From the NCBI GenBank assembly GCA_041060555.1, contig JBEUDS010000005.1: 64,000 bases of DNA; one strand, written 5' to 3'. The notes below the pieces were generated by a model. The model made no database searches and had not been told where the DNA came from. It was given only the letters and a program-made list of their open reading frames with translations. Position numbers and translations under genes: made by a program. Source of the stretch: CAUJIW01 sp963205175 (GTDB taxonomy: Bacteria; Pseudomonadota; Alphaproteobacteria; Sphingomonadales; Sphingomonadaceae). This document shows, one piece after another, positions 42,968 to 55,428 of this stretch; positions within the stretch are counted from its first letter, which is position 1; every line of letters starts with the position of its first letter.

Positions 42968-43405
42968 ATGACGCTGATGTCTTATCTTGACGCCGTCACC
43001 ATGGGTGACCGGGCATTGCCGGTTTCGGTCAAGCTGATCTGCGTGCGCCGCGATCAGGCGCTGGTGCTGCGCAAACGCAATGGCCTGTGGGATCTGCCGG
43101 GCGGCAAGCTGGAGCCGGACGAGCAATCGCTGATCGAAGGGCTGCGGCGTGAAATTCACGAGGAGTTGCGGCTGCCGCTGCCGCCCGTCGTACCGGCCGG
43201 GCACTGGATTCGTCAGAAGCCGGGGCGGGTGTCGCGCTACATTGCCTTCTTCCGCATGGCCGGCGAGGCGCCGTTCGATCTCGCCGACCTGACGCTCTCG
43301 GACGAGCACGACAAGGCGCGCTGGATCGGTGTCCCGGCGCTGGGCGGGCTTGACATGCCGGACGGATTCCGGGACGCCCTCGTCAGGACACTGACCACGA
43401 GTTGA
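42968..43405 (+). CDS. Nudix hydrolase
   Basis: A 145-residue Nudix protein that hydrolyses a nucleoside-diphosphate derivative. The Nudix box GGKLEPDEQSL-x-GLRREIHEEL fits GX5EX7REUXEEXGU closely, apart from Leu after EE. The N-terminus before residue 18 is short of landmarks. It stops at 43403-43405, and the following CYTH gene is in the same reading frame. Confidence 0.88.
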   Translation: MTLMSYLDAVTMGDRALPVSVKLICVRRDQALVLRKRNGLWDLPGGKLEPDEQSLIEGLRREIHEELRLPLPPVVPAGHWIRQKPGRVSRYIAFFRMAGEAPFDLADLTLSDEHDKARWIGVPALGGLDMPDGFRDALVRTLTTS

Positions 43406-43477
43406 GGTCGGGACTCCGGCGACCGCATAACGCCAGGACTCCGGCGTAATCCTGATCTCCAGTCTGACGAGGCGACC

Positions 43478-43987
43478 ATCGGCAAGTATCTCGAAATCGA
43501 GCGGCGGTTCCTGGTGCGGTCGCGCGACTGGCCGGCGCCGCGCCGGACGCTGCATATCCGCCAGGCCTATCTCAACCAGCGCGACGAACTGTCGGTGCGG
43601 GTGCGCAACATCGAGAACGACTACTGGCTGACGCTCAAGGCCGGCGTGCGCAGCGGCGTGCGCCACGAGTTCGAGTGGCCGATCCCCGCCGAGGACGGCC
43701 GGGTGATGATCGAACGCCTGGCCTCGGCGCCGCCGATCACCAAGATTCGCCACGAGGTCGAGGATGCCGGCCGGCTGTGGGAGGTGGACGTGTTCGACGG
43801 CGCCAACGCCGGCCTGCTGATCGCGGAGACCGAGCTGCACGACCTCCACGAGCCGCTGGCGCTGCCGGCGTGGCTGGGGCCGGAGGTGACCGGCGATCCC
43901 CGCCTGTCCAACAACGCGCTGTATCGCCATCCCTTCACCGCCTGGGGCATCAGCTACGACCAGCTGCTGGCGGAAGCCGCCGCCTGA
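43478..43987 (+). CDS. CYTH domain protein with apparent AUC start
   Basis: A CYTH-fold (adenylate cyclase/thiamine triphosphatase/triphosphate tunnel) protein of about 169 residues. The essential N-terminal strand, KYLEIERRFLV (43484-43516), lies upstream of the first standard start codon (GTG at 43514). In-frame codons between the Nudix stop and 43514 include no ATG, GTG or TTG. ATC at 43478 would give I-GKYLEIERRF and is preceded by ACGAGG at 5-nt spacing, exactly where a start is expected. Later features are RQAYLNQRDELSVRVRNIE, WLTLKAG and AETELHDLHE. Otherwise this gene is a start-codon mutant or a readthrough product of the Nudix gene. Confidence 0.75.
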   Translation: MGKYLEIERRFLVRSRDWPAPRRTLHIRQAYLNQRDELSVRVRNIENDYWLTLKAGVRSGVRHEFEWPIPAEDGRVMIERLASAPPITKIRHEVEDAGRLWEVDVFDGANAGLLIAETELHDLHEPLALPAWLGPEVTGDPRLSNNALYRHPFTAWGISYDQLLAEAAA

Positions 43988-44124
43988 CGCGGCGGCGCCC
44001 ATTCACCCTTCATCGCACACCCCCACGCCGGTGGCCGTAGCCCCCCGGTGCGTTGCATTGTCCGCCCGGCGGCGGAATGTTAGCTCTAGTTGCGAATCAC
44101 AATCGGCAAGCTGGGGAGAGTGCG

Positions 44125-45759
<1,635 letters not shown>

Positions 45760-45888
45760 GCTGGCGGGTGCCTGAGCCGGTGATCGCCCGGGGCAGAGGC
45801 GCCTGCCGCGCCGGGCGTGCCGGCGCGGTCCTGTTGTTGCGTGCGTTTTTTCCGTTCGCCTTTTCCTGCCTGATTTTCGGGGACGATC

Positions 45889-47058
45889 ATGACCTTGTTC
45901 GATGACTGGCGGGCGCGCTCGCCGTTTTACAGCGAGACCCACGAAGCCTGGACGATGAGCGTGCGCCGCTTTGTCGAGCGCGAGGTCGCCCCGCATATCG
46001 ACGCCTGGGAGGCGGCGGGCGAACTGCCGCGCGACCTGCACCGCCGCGCCGCCGAGGCCGGCATCATCGGGCTCGGCTTCCCCGAGGCCTATGGCGGCGT
46101 GTCGGAGGGCATCGACCCGTTCCACCGGCTGATCACCACCGAGGAGCTGGCCCGTCCCGGCGCCGGCGGCCTGATCGCCTCGCTGATGACCCACGGCATC
46201 GGCCTGCCGCCGATCCTCGCGCTGGGGTCCGAGGCGCTGAAGCAGCGCATCGCGCCTCCGGTGCTGGCGGGCGAGAAGATCATCGCGCTGGCGATCACCG
46301 AGCCGTCCGGCGGTTCCGACGTCGCCAACCTGCGCACGCGCGCCGAGAAGCGCGGCAACAGCTACATCGTCAACGGCTCCAAGACCTTCATCACCTCCGG
46401 CCTGCGGGCGGACTATTACACGGTGGCGGTGCGCACCGGCGGCCCCGGCATGGGCGGCATCTCGCTGCTGCTGCTGGAGAAGGGGATGCCGGGCTTCACC
46501 CAGACCCGGCTCGACAAGATGGGCTGGCACTGCTCCGACACCGCCGCGCTCTACTTCGACGATGTCGAGGTGCCGGCCGACAACCTGATCGGCCCGGAGA
46601 ATGCCGGCTTCATGGGCATCATGCAGAATTTCAACGGCGAGCGGCTGGGCATGGCCATGGGCTGCTGCGCCTTCGCCCGCGTCTGCCTGGAGGATGCCGT
46701 CGACTGGGCCAGGTCACGCGAGGTGTTCGGCAAGCCGCTGATCAGGAACCAGTCGATCCGCCACAAGCTCGCCGACATGATGCGCCAGATCAACGCCACC
46801 CAGGTGTGGGTGGACCAGTGCGCCTGGGCGGTGGGGGCGGGCAAGGCCAACCCGGCGGATTTCGCGCTGCTCAAGGTGCAGGCGACCCGCACGCTGGAGG
46901 CTTGCGCCCGCGAGGCGGCCCAGACGCTGGGCGGCGCGAGCTACCTGCGCGGCGCCCGGGTCGAGCGCATCTACCGCGAGGTGCGGGTCAACGCCATCGG
47001 CGGCGGCTCGGAGGAGATCATGCTCGACCTCGCCGCCCGCCAGCTCGGCTTCGCCTGA
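45889..47058 (+). CDS. Acyl-CoA dehydrogenase
   Basis: A 389-residue FAD-dependent acyl-CoA dehydrogenase introducing the alpha-beta double bond. ITEPSGGSDVANLRT and NGSKTFITSG bind flavin and substrate, and the C-terminal YREVRVNAIGGGSEEIM includes the catalytic Glu region. About 130 nt separate it from the CoA ligase. Electron acceptor (ETF) genes are not in the window. Confidence 0.93.
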   Translation: MTLFDDWRARSPFYSETHEAWTMSVRRFVEREVAPHIDAWEAAGELPRDLHRRAAEAGIIGLGFPEAYGGVSEGIDPFHRLITTEELARPGAGGLIASLMTHGIGLPPILALGSEALKQRIAPPVLAGEKIIALAITEPSGGSDVANLRTRAEKRGNSYIVNGSKTFITSGLRADYYTVAVRTGGPGMGGISLLLLEKGMPGFTQTRLDKMGWHCSDTAALYFDDVEVPADNLIGPENAGFMGIMQNFNGERLGMAMGCCAFARVCLEDAVDWARSREVFGKPLIRNQSIRHKLADMMRQINATQVWVDQCAWAVGAGKANPADFALLKVQATRTLEACAREAAQTLGGASYLRGARVERIYREVRVNAIGGGSEEIMLDLAARQLGFA

Positions 47059-47081
47059 GGGGGCATTGCGCAGCGCGGGGC

Positions 47082-47111
47082 GTGGATATACAGTAGATAA
47101 TGTATATCCAC
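47082..47111. promoter_or_regulatory. vapBC operator palindrome
   Basis: Perfect inverted repeat GTGGATATACA-N8-TGTATATCCAC directly abutting the vapB ribosome-binding site GGAGG (47112-47116). This is the expected autoregulatory site of an AbrB-type antitoxin-toxin complex, and the spacer GTAGATAA contains a -10-like GATAAT overlap. Confidence 0.8.
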
Positions 47112-47121
47112 GGAGGCCGTC

Positions 47122-47352
47122 ATGCAGGTAGCCCGTTGGGGGAATAGTCTCGCCATCCGCTTGCCCCGGGCCGTTGTCGATGCCCTTGGCCTGAAGGAAG
47201 GCGACGACATTGAAATCCATGTGGCGGGCGAACGCCGGTTCGATGTCGACCGCGACCGTTCGCGCGAGCGCGCGCTGGCGCGCATCCGGGCCTTGCGCCA
47301 GCCTCTGCCGCCCGGCTGGCGGTTCGACCGCGACGACGCCAACGCGCGTTGA
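47122..47352 (+). CDS. vapB: AbrB/MazE-type antitoxin (VapB)
   Basis: A 76-residue antitoxin. Residues 1-45 form a SpoVT/AbrB swapped-hairpin DNA-binding domain (VARWGNSLAIRLPRAVVDAL, KEGDDIEIH); the C-terminal 30 residues are a basic, probably disordered toxin-binding tail ending DDANAR. It binds the VapC-type toxin encoded 3 nt downstream and represses its own promoter. Confidence 0.9.
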   Translation: MQVARWGNSLAIRLPRAVVDALGLKEGDDIEIHVAGERRFDVDRDRSRERALARIRALRQPLPPGWRFDRDDANAR

Positions 47353-47355
47353 GCC

Positions 47356-47769
47356 ATGCGGGCTTTCCTCGACACCAATGTGCTCGTCTATGCCTTCACG
47401 GCCGATGCGCGGGCCGATGTCGCCGAGGCGCTGCTGGCCCAGGGGTGCGACATCAGTGTCCAGGTGCTCAACGAGTTTGCCCACGTGGCGCGCCGCAAGC
47501 TCGGCATGGACTGGTCGCAGGTCGGCGAGGCACTGACGGCGATCCGCAGCCTCTGTCCGCATGTCCACCCCATCGACCTTGATACCCATGTCGAGGCGCT
47601 GGACCTCGCCGCGCGCGCCAATCTGTCGATCTACGACGCGCTGATTCTGGCCGCCGCCCTGCGGGCCGGTTGCGAGTGCCTCTATTCCGAGGACATGCGG
47701 CACAACAGCCGCGTCGCCGGACGGCTGCGCATCATCAATCCGTTTGCGGCTGACCCACCGGCGCGTTGA
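47356..47769 (+). CDS. vapC: PIN-domain ribonuclease toxin (VapC)
   Basis: A 137-residue PIN-domain endoribonuclease. The acidic metal site is complete: Asp6 (AFLDTNVL), Glu40 (VLNEF), Asp94 (IYDALI) and Asp113 (SEDM). Such toxins cleave tRNAs or rRNA and arrest growth. It ends 4 nt before the convergent TsaC gene. With vapB and its operator this is a complete, probably functional type II module. Confidence 0.9.
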   Translation: MRAFLDTNVLVYAFTADARADVAEALLAQGCDISVQVLNEFAHVARRKLGMDWSQVGEALTAIRSLCPHVHPIDLDTHVEALDLAARANLSIYDALILAAALRAGCECLYSEDMRHNSRVAGRLRIINPFAADPPAR

Positions 47770-47773
47770 GGCG

Positions 47774-48751
47774 TCACCCGCGCGGCGCGGCGGCGCGGCG
47801 CAGCCGGTCGTTGATCGCAGCGCCCAGGCCGGTGTCGGGGATCGGCGCCACGGCGATGGCGGCGGCGCCACTGGCTTCCGCCGCGTGCAGCGCCTCGAAC
47901 AGCCGCGAGGCCGCTGCCACCGGGTCGCCCGCCGGGCTGAGGTTGATGTCGCCGTCGATGGCGCCGAAGCCGATCAGATACTCCCCCGGCCGCCTGTCGG
48001 TGGCGTCGAGCCGCACCGGCTGGCGCGGCGCATAGTGGCTGGCCAGCATCCCCGGCGCGGTGATCGCGGCCCCTGGTGCGGCGGTATCGACCGGCGCCAG
48101 TTCGGCCAGCGCCTCGGCCGGCACCGGACCGGGGCGCAGCAGCCGCAGCCGCTCGCCCTCGACGGCGACGATGGTCGATTCCAGGCCCGCGCTGGTCGGC
48201 CCGCCATCGAGGATCAGCCCCACCCGGCCGGCCAGACCCGCCAGCACATGGGCCGCGCGGGTCGGGCTGATCCGCCCCGACGGGTTGGCGCTGGGGGCCG
48301 CCACCGGATGACCCAGCGCGGCGATGACCGCCTGCATCGCCGGGTGGGCCGGGCAGCGCACCGCCAGCGTCGGCAGGCCGGCGGTGACGAGACCGGCCAG
48401 CGGCCGGCCATCGATGCCGGCGTCGGGCCTGAGCGGCAGCACCAGCGTCAGCGGCCCGGGCCAGAAACGGGCCATCAGCGCCCGCGCCAGCGGCGGGGTC
48501 TCGACCAGTTTCTCCGCCATCGCCGGGCCGTCGACATGGACGATCAGCGGGTTGAAGCTCGGTCGGCCCTTGGCGGCGTAGATCGCCGCCACCGCCCGCG
48601 GCCGGGTGGCATCGGCGGCGAGGCCATAGACCGTCTCGGTCGGCAGCGCCACCAGCGCGCCGGCGCGCAGCGCGTCGGCCGCCCGGGCGATGCCGGCGGC
48701 ATCGGCGGGAATCACCGCCGTGGCGGGCTCTGGCGCTTGTCCGTTCATCAT
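47774..48751 (-). CDS. tsaC: Threonylcarbamoyl-AMP synthase (Sua5/TsaC type)
   Basis: A 325-residue enzyme that makes threonylcarbamoyl-AMP for the t6A modification of ANN-decoding tRNAs. YrdC-domain landmarks are ALPTETVYGLAAD, KGRPSFNPLIVHV and APSANPSGR. The C-terminal Sua5 domain is present with APGMLASHYAP, so this is the two-domain Sua5 form rather than the short TsaC. It is divergent from the acyl-CoA dehydrogenase gene. Confidence 0.95.
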   Translation of the reverse strand: MMNGQAPEPATAVIPADAAGIARAADALRAGALVALPTETVYGLAADATRPRAVAAIYAAKGRPSFNPLIVHVDGPAMAEKLVETPPLARALMARFWPGPLTLVLPLRPDAGIDGRPLAGLVTAGLPTLAVRCPAHPAMQAVIAALGHPVAAPSANPSGRISPTRAAHVLAGLAGRVGLILDGGPTSAGLESTIVAVEGERLRLLRPGPVPAEALAELAPVDTAAPGAAITAPGMLASHYAPRQPVRLDATDRRPGEYLIGFGAIDGDINLSPAGDPVAAASRLFEALHAAEASGAAAIAVAPIPDTGLGAAINDRLRRAAAPRG

Positions 48752-48807
48752 CAGGCGCTATACGGGGTCGCGAAAACAGATGCCATTCGATTCCGGGAGA
48801 AAGTCGC

Positions 48808-50598
<1,791 letters not shown>

Positions 50599-50690
50599 GA
50601 CGCCGCGCGATCCCGGTCTCATCCTTTCCGGTTGTGGGCTTTGGCCGATGGGCTAAACTGCCCTGATCAACCTGCGGGGAGGGCAAGGCG

Positions 50691-51503
50691 ATGCGGGGAC
50701 AGTCACGTGTGCTGATTCTGGCGATGTTGCTGGGGGCTGTGGCGGTCCAGCCGGCCCAGGCGCAGGAGACCTGGCAGCAGGCCTACCGGGCCTCGGCCCG
50801 GGCCGTGGAGGGTGGCGACACAAAGGCTGCCCTTCGCATGGCCCGCGAGGCGGCCTCGATGTATCTCATCATGGAGCGCCCGGTGAAACCGGACGCCTAT
50901 GTTCATCTCGTACTCACCGCCGCCGATCTGGCGCAGCAGGTCGGCCGGACTGGCGTGGCGCTGGCCGACATCCGCTATGCCCTTGGCAAGCTCGACGGCG
51001 ATGATCGCGCGAACTGGGCCGCCAAGGCCTATCTCTATCGGGCGATGGGGGACCTGCAGGTCGGTGCCGACGGGCCGGCGGCGCGCGACGCCTACGTCAG
51101 TTACCTGTCGGCCAGTCAGCAGGCCTATGGCCAAACGGACCCGCGTGTCGCCATGGCGTATCTGTCGCTGGTGGAGCTGGAGCTGCGCCTGAACGACGTC
51201 GCCACGGCCCGACAGTACCAGCAGCAGGCGGAGGCGATTGTCCGGCCAGCGCTCGGCTGGTCCGACATCACGCGGGTGCGTGTTGAACTGCTGGGTGCGC
51301 GGGTCGATACCGCGTCCGGCAAGGTTGTCGCCGCTGAACAGCGTTACAATCAGCTGCTCGACGTCAAGCGACCGGCAGACGGCGAGGCTGCCGTGCTGTG
51401 GCAGGCGGCCGGGCAGGATTATCTCGCGCTTCTGCGCCAACAGGGTCGCGTCGCCGAGGCTGATGCCCTCGCAGCCCGTCTGAGCGCTGGCGGGATGCTG
51501 TAG
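50691..51503 (+). CDS. Exported TPR-like helical protein
   Basis: A 270-residue protein with a signal peptide ending VQPAQAQE, then alternating amphipathic helices (AYRASARAVEGGDTKAAL, LADIRYALGKL, ARQYQQQAEAIV, AEQRYNQLLDV) that read as four to five TPR-like repeats. It would sit in the periplasm as a protein-protein adaptor. I cannot assign a function. GGGGAGGGCAAGG precedes the ATG. Confidence 0.7.
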   Translation: MRGQSRVLILAMLLGAVAVQPAQAQETWQQAYRASARAVEGGDTKAALRMAREAASMYLIMERPVKPDAYVHLVLTAADLAQQVGRTGVALADIRYALGKLDGDDRANWAAKAYLYRAMGDLQVGADGPAARDAYVSYLSASQQAYGQTDPRVAMAYLSLVELELRLNDVATARQYQQQAEAIVRPALGWSDITRVRVELLGARVDTASGKVVAAEQRYNQLLDVKRPADGEAAVLWQAAGQDYLALLRQQGRVAEADALAARLSAGGML

Positions 51504-51620
51504 GCCGGGGCCACGGCGCCCGGGCCTTGCGATGCGGCGGGCGTGAAATTCGATTCCCCGCCGCTCTGCTGATCCTCTATGACGGGCGCTCACCGAATCG
51601 GATGCAGTCTGCGGAAACTG

Positions 51621-52076
51621 ATGACGCCCTTGATGCTTGATGATTGCCCCGCGCCGCCGGGTCTTGGCGACCCCGCCCTGCCGACGGTGATGGTGGTGGC
51701 GGCCGCCCTGATAGATGCCGACGGCCGGGTGCTGGTGGCGCAGCGTCCCGAGGGCAAGTCGATGGCCGGCCTGTGGGAATTTCCCGGCGGCAAGCTGGAG
51801 CCCGGCGAGAAGCCGGAAGCGGCGCTGGTGCGCGAGCTGCACGAGGAGCTGGGCATCGATACCTCGGTGTCCTGTCTGGCGCCGCTGACCTTCGCCAGCC
51901 ATGCCTACGAGACGTTCCACCTGCTGATGCTGGTCTATGCCTGCCGCAAATGGCGCGGCGCCATCCAGCCGCGCGAGGGTCAGGCCGTGCGCTGGGCGGC
52001 GATCAATGAACTGTACAGCCTGCCGATGCCACCGGCCGACGTGCCGCTGGTCGGCATGATCGCCGCGCTGGTGTAG
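51621..52076 (+). CDS. mutT: MutT-type Nudix hydrolase (8-oxo-dGTP diphosphatase)
   Basis: About 151 residues. The Nudix box GGKLEPGEKPEAALVRELHEELG is perfect, and the preceding RPEGKSMAGLWEFPGGK is the MutT oxidised-purine-specific segment, so it probably sanitises 8-oxo-dGTP. The start is taken at the ATG at 51621 (MTPLMLDD); an earlier start at 51579 cannot be excluded. Confidence 0.9.
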   Translation: MTPLMLDDCPAPPGLGDPALPTVMVVAAALIDADGRVLVAQRPEGKSMAGLWEFPGGKLEPGEKPEAALVRELHEELGIDTSVSCLAPLTFASHAYETFHLLMLVYACRKWRGAIQPREGQAVRWAAINELYSLPMPPADVPLVGMIAALV

Positions 52077-52181
52077 GGCGGGCCAAAGGGTCTAGGGTTC
52101 GCTCGGCAGCGTCCGGCGCGCGGTCGGTGCGGACGGGGCGGACGCGGGTAACGCAAACGCGGACAATCAGGGTGAAGGCGG

Positions 52182-54359
52182 ATGGCCGACGAGTCTCGCA
52201 GCAACGATGACACCACCCCGGCCATGGTGCCGCCGGATGTCGAGCCCGTTGATGCCGTGGCCGCGCCCAACGCTGGCAGCCCGTCGCGCCGGCGCCGGGG
52301 GGTGCTGATCCTGCTGGTGCTGGCGCTGCTGCTGGTTGTCGGCGGCGCGGGCCTGTGGTGGTGGCGGCAGGGCGGTGGTCCGGCGGCTCCCGCCGACAGC
52401 GCGACGCTGATTCCGCGCGATGCCCTGTTCTCGCTGCCGACCCACGCCAGCCCGACCCTGTCGCCCGATGGCAGGCAGGTGGCCTGGCTTGGCCCCGCCG
52501 AAGGCCAGCCCAACCTGTTCGTCGCCGCGGTCATCGAACCCGGCAATGCCCGCCAGCTCACCCGGTTCAGTGACTCCTCGGTGGATGCGGTGAGCTGGTC
52601 GGCGGATGGCCAGCGGCTGCTGTTCATCGTCAACTCGCTGCGGGGCGACGACGCCTGGCAGCTGATGGTGCACGACCTCAAGGGTGGCAAGAACCGCACC
52701 CTGCTCACTGGCACCGGTGCCCGGCCGCTGGTTGTCGCGGCCTCCGCCGCCCAGCCCGACGCGCTGCTGCTCGGCCTGGCGCGAGCGGAGTCCCCCTACC
52801 GGGACCTCTACCGGCTCGATCTCGCCACCGGCAAACGCACACTGGTGCTGGCCAACGATCGCTATGACGGCTTCGTCGCCGATGCCGCGCTTGCCGTGCG
52901 GGTGGTGCAGCAGGCGGTGCCGACGGGCGGCTTCCTGTGGCGGCGGCCGGAAGGCGGCGGATTCGTGCCGTTCGCCCAGGTGCCGGCGGAAGACGCGCTG
53001 ACCACCGCGCTGGTCGGTCTGTCCAACGATGGCGCGACTCTGTTTGCCCGCGACAGCCGCGATGGCGACACCAGCCGGCTGGTGGCGATCGACGTGGCGA
53101 GCGGCCGGCTGACACCGCTCACCGAGGCCCCTGCCGCGGCGGATGTCGAGGATGTGGTGATCGACCCGGCGACGGACCGTCCGGTACTGGCGGCGATCGA
53201 GGGCGCCACCCGCCGGTGGCAGGCGCTGGACCAGGCCTACGCCGCCGATGCCGCGGTGCTGTCGACGCTGGCGCCGCAGGTGGCGGTGCTGGACATCAGC
53301 AACGATGGCAAGGCCTGGCTGCTGGCGGCCGATGATGGCGCGCGGCCGACCCGTTTCTATCTCTACCGCCGGGGCGGCCAGCCGGTGCTGCTGTTCAGCC
53401 TGCGCGACCTGCCGGCCAAATCGCCGATCGCGCGCACCGTGCCGGTGACGGTGCCGCTGGAAGGCGGGTTGCAGGCCACCGGTTACCTCACCCCGGCCCA
53501 ACAGGTGCCGGTCGATGCCGATGGCCTGCCCAGGGCGGCCGCGCCGCTGGTGATGCTGGTGCATGGCGGACCATGGACGCGCGACCGGCTCGGCTGGCTG
53601 CCCACCCACCAGTGGCTGGCCAATCGCGGCTATACCGTGCTCAGCGTGAACTACCGGGGTTCGGCCGGTTTCGGGAAGGCCTATCTCGCGGCGGCCGACA
53701 ATGGCTGGGCCAGCATCATCCCCGCCGACATCGAGGCCGGCGCGGCCTGGGCCGTGGCGCGCGGCTATGCCCGGAAGGACAAGGTGGCGCTGATGGGCGC
53801 CTCCTTCGGCGGCTATGCCGCGTTGATGGGGCTCGCCAGCCAGGGGGACCGCTACGCCTGCGCCGTCGCCAGCCATCCGCCGGTGGACCTGGTCAAGCTG
53901 GCCGATGGCGTGGCGCCGGCCGACGTCGCCACCTACGATCTGATCGTCAACCGTGTCGGCGATCCGACGACGCAGGAAGGCCGCACCGCGCTTGCCGCCG
54001 CCTCGCCGGTCAATCGCGCCGACAGCATCGGCAAGCCGTTGCTGCTGGCCATGGGCGGGCGGGATCGGGCGGCGCTGGAACCGGACCTGATGGCGTTCGC
54101 CCAGAAGCTCGCCGCCGCCGGCAAGCCGGTGACGGCGGCGGTGTTCGTTGGCGAGGCCGGCGGCTACGACCGGCCGGACAACGAGCGCGCTTTCCTCGGG
54201 CTGACGGAAGCCTTCCTTGGCGCCTGCCTTGGCGGCCGGGCCGAGCCGATCGCGCCGGCGCTGCTCATGAAGAGCGAAATGCGGGTGCCGGTGGGGGCAG
54301 ATAACGTCCCCGGCCTGCGCACGGCCCTGATGGGCGGCCCGACGCCGACCAAGGAATAG
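52182..54359 (+). CDS. Membrane-anchored S9-family peptidase, catalytic His absent
   Basis: A 725-residue prolyl-oligopeptidase/acylaminoacyl-peptidase-type protein with an N-terminal cytoplasmic stretch and one membrane anchor (RRRRGVLILLVLALLLVV, about 37-60). Beta-propeller blades fill about 75-440, and an alpha/beta hydrolase domain about 445-690. The nucleophile Ser541 (MGASFGGYAAL) and Asp628 (GGRDR) are present, but the GxxHG loop that normally carries His reads GEAGGYDRPDN (Gly660). Either another His serves or the protein is a non-hydrolytic member. Confidence 0.85.
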   Translation: MADESRSNDDTTPAMVPPDVEPVDAVAAPNAGSPSRRRRGVLILLVLALLLVVGGAGLWWWRQGGGPAAPADSATLIPRDALFSLPTHASPTLSPDGRQVAWLGPAEGQPNLFVAAVIEPGNARQLTRFSDSSVDAVSWSADGQRLLFIVNSLRGDDAWQLMVHDLKGGKNRTLLTGTGARPLVVAASAAQPDALLLGLARAESPYRDLYRLDLATGKRTLVLANDRYDGFVADAALAVRVVQQAVPTGGFLWRRPEGGGFVPFAQVPAEDALTTALVGLSNDGATLFARDSRDGDTSRLVAIDVASGRLTPLTEAPAAADVEDVVIDPATDRPVLAAIEGATRRWQALDQAYAADAAVLSTLAPQVAVLDISNDGKAWLLAADDGARPTRFYLYRRGGQPVLLFSLRDLPAKSPIARTVPVTVPLEGGLQATGYLTPAQQVPVDADGLPRAAAPLVMLVHGGPWTRDRLGWLPTHQWLANRGYTVLSVNYRGSAGFGKAYLAAADNGWASIIPADIEAGAAWAVARGYARKDKVALMGASFGGYAALMGLASQGDRYACAVASHPPVDLVKLADGVAPADVATYDLIVNRVGDPTTQEGRTALAAASPVNRADSIGKPLLLAMGGRDRAALEPDLMAFAQKLAAAGKPVTAAVFVGEAGGYDRPDNERAFLGLTEAFLGACLGGRAEPIAPALLMKSEMRVPVGADNVPGLRTALMGGPTPTKE

Positions 54360-54395
54360 ACCGGCCGCCGTCGTTCGCGATGCGTGGCCGATTGG

Positions 54396-54416
54396 CAGGG
54401 TTGGATTCTAACCCTG
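54396..54416. terminator. Hairpin between convergent S9 and methyltransferase genes
   Basis: CAGGGTT / AACCCTG, 7-bp stem and 7-nt loop, no U-run. Positioned to terminate both convergent transcripts. Confidence 0.5.
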
Positions 54417-54435
54417 TCGGGCACGCCCGGCGGCG

Positions 54436-55362
54436 TCAGTCGCGCGGTGTCCGGGGCTCCAGCACGTCCGCCAGACTGACGGTGGCCGAGCCCGGTCGCT
54501 TGGGCACCGGCTGGTTGGGGCCGGGCGCCCAGCCCATCAGCGTCACCACCTCCAGCGTCGCCGCCACCCGGCCGTCGGGCAGGCCGAAGCGTTCCGCATA
54601 GAGGGCGCAGGCTTGCGCCAGCACGTCGCGGCGCAGCGGCCGGCGGGCACGCTGGGCCAGCGCGTTGGTCTCGCCCATCGCGCGCAGCTCGGCCAGCAGC
54701 GCCATCGGATGGGCATAGGTCAGGGTCAGCCGGTCGCAGTCGGCCACCGGCATGGCGAAGCCGGCCCGCTGCAGCAGGGCGCCGCCCTCGCGCATGTCCA
54801 CCATCGGCGACACCCGCGGTGCCGCGCCGCCGGTGACGTCTTCCTCCGCCGCCAGCAGGGCATGGCGCAGCTCGGCGAGGCTGGCGCCGCCGGGGAAGGT
54901 CGCCAGGAACAGCCCGTCGGGTACCAGGACATGGCGGATTTGCGCCAGCGCGCCCGGCAGGTCGTTGACCCAGTGCAGGCTGCCCGCCGCGACCACCAGG
55001 TCGAAGCTGTGGGGCGCGAAGGGCAGCAGGTCCGGCTCGCAGACCACCAGCGGCAGGCTCGGACGGGCGGCATCGGCGGCGGCGACCTCGGTGGTCACCA
55101 CCGACACGCCGTCGCCGGCCAGCCGGGCCGCCAGCCGGCCGTCGTGACAGCCGAGATCGAGCACCCGGGTGAAGCGGCGATTGACCAGCGCCAGCCGGTC
55201 CAGCAGGTCGTCGACCAGCAGGTCGAGCAGGGCACCGTCATTCGCGCCGGCCCGCGCCGTCCGCTGCCACTGGCGGCGGCGCTGGCGGCGGTCGAAGATT
55301 TCGCTCACCGGGGCGGCGCCGGTGGCGGAAGTCGTCGGGGGCGGGGTGGGCGCGTCGCTCAT
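54436..55362 (-). CDS. SAM-dependent methyltransferase (BioC/NDUFAF5-like)
   Basis: A class I methyltransferase of about 308 residues from MSDAPTPPP. VLDLGCHDGRLAARL is the SAM motif I; VAAGSLHWVNDLPGALAQI and GLFLATFPGG follow. The BioC/NDUFAF5-like sequence and its place beside comF fit an alphaproteobacterial neighbourhood where it is often annotated as malonyl-ACP methyltransferase-like or an arginine hydroxylase/complex I assembly relative. Substrate not certain. Divergent from comF. Confidence 0.85.
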   Translation of the reverse strand: MSDAPTPPPTTSATGAAPVSEIFDRRQRRRQWQRTARAGANDGALLDLLVDDLLDRLALVNRRFTRVLDLGCHDGRLAARLAGDGVSVVTTEVAAADAARPSLPLVVCEPDLLPFAPHSFDLVVAAGSLHWVNDLPGALAQIRHVLVPDGLFLATFPGGASLAELRHALLAAEEDVTGGAAPRVSPMVDMREGGALLQRAGFAMPVADCDRLTLTYAHPMALLAELRAMGETNALAQRARRPLRRDVLAQACALYAERFGLPDGRVAATLEVVTLMGWAPGPNQPVPKRPGSATVSLADVLEPRTPRD

Positions 55363-55428
55363 GCCTGCGCATATGGCGTGCGGGCGCGCCGTCGCCAAGC
55401 GATTATCCGGCCGCTATGCTGCCCGATT

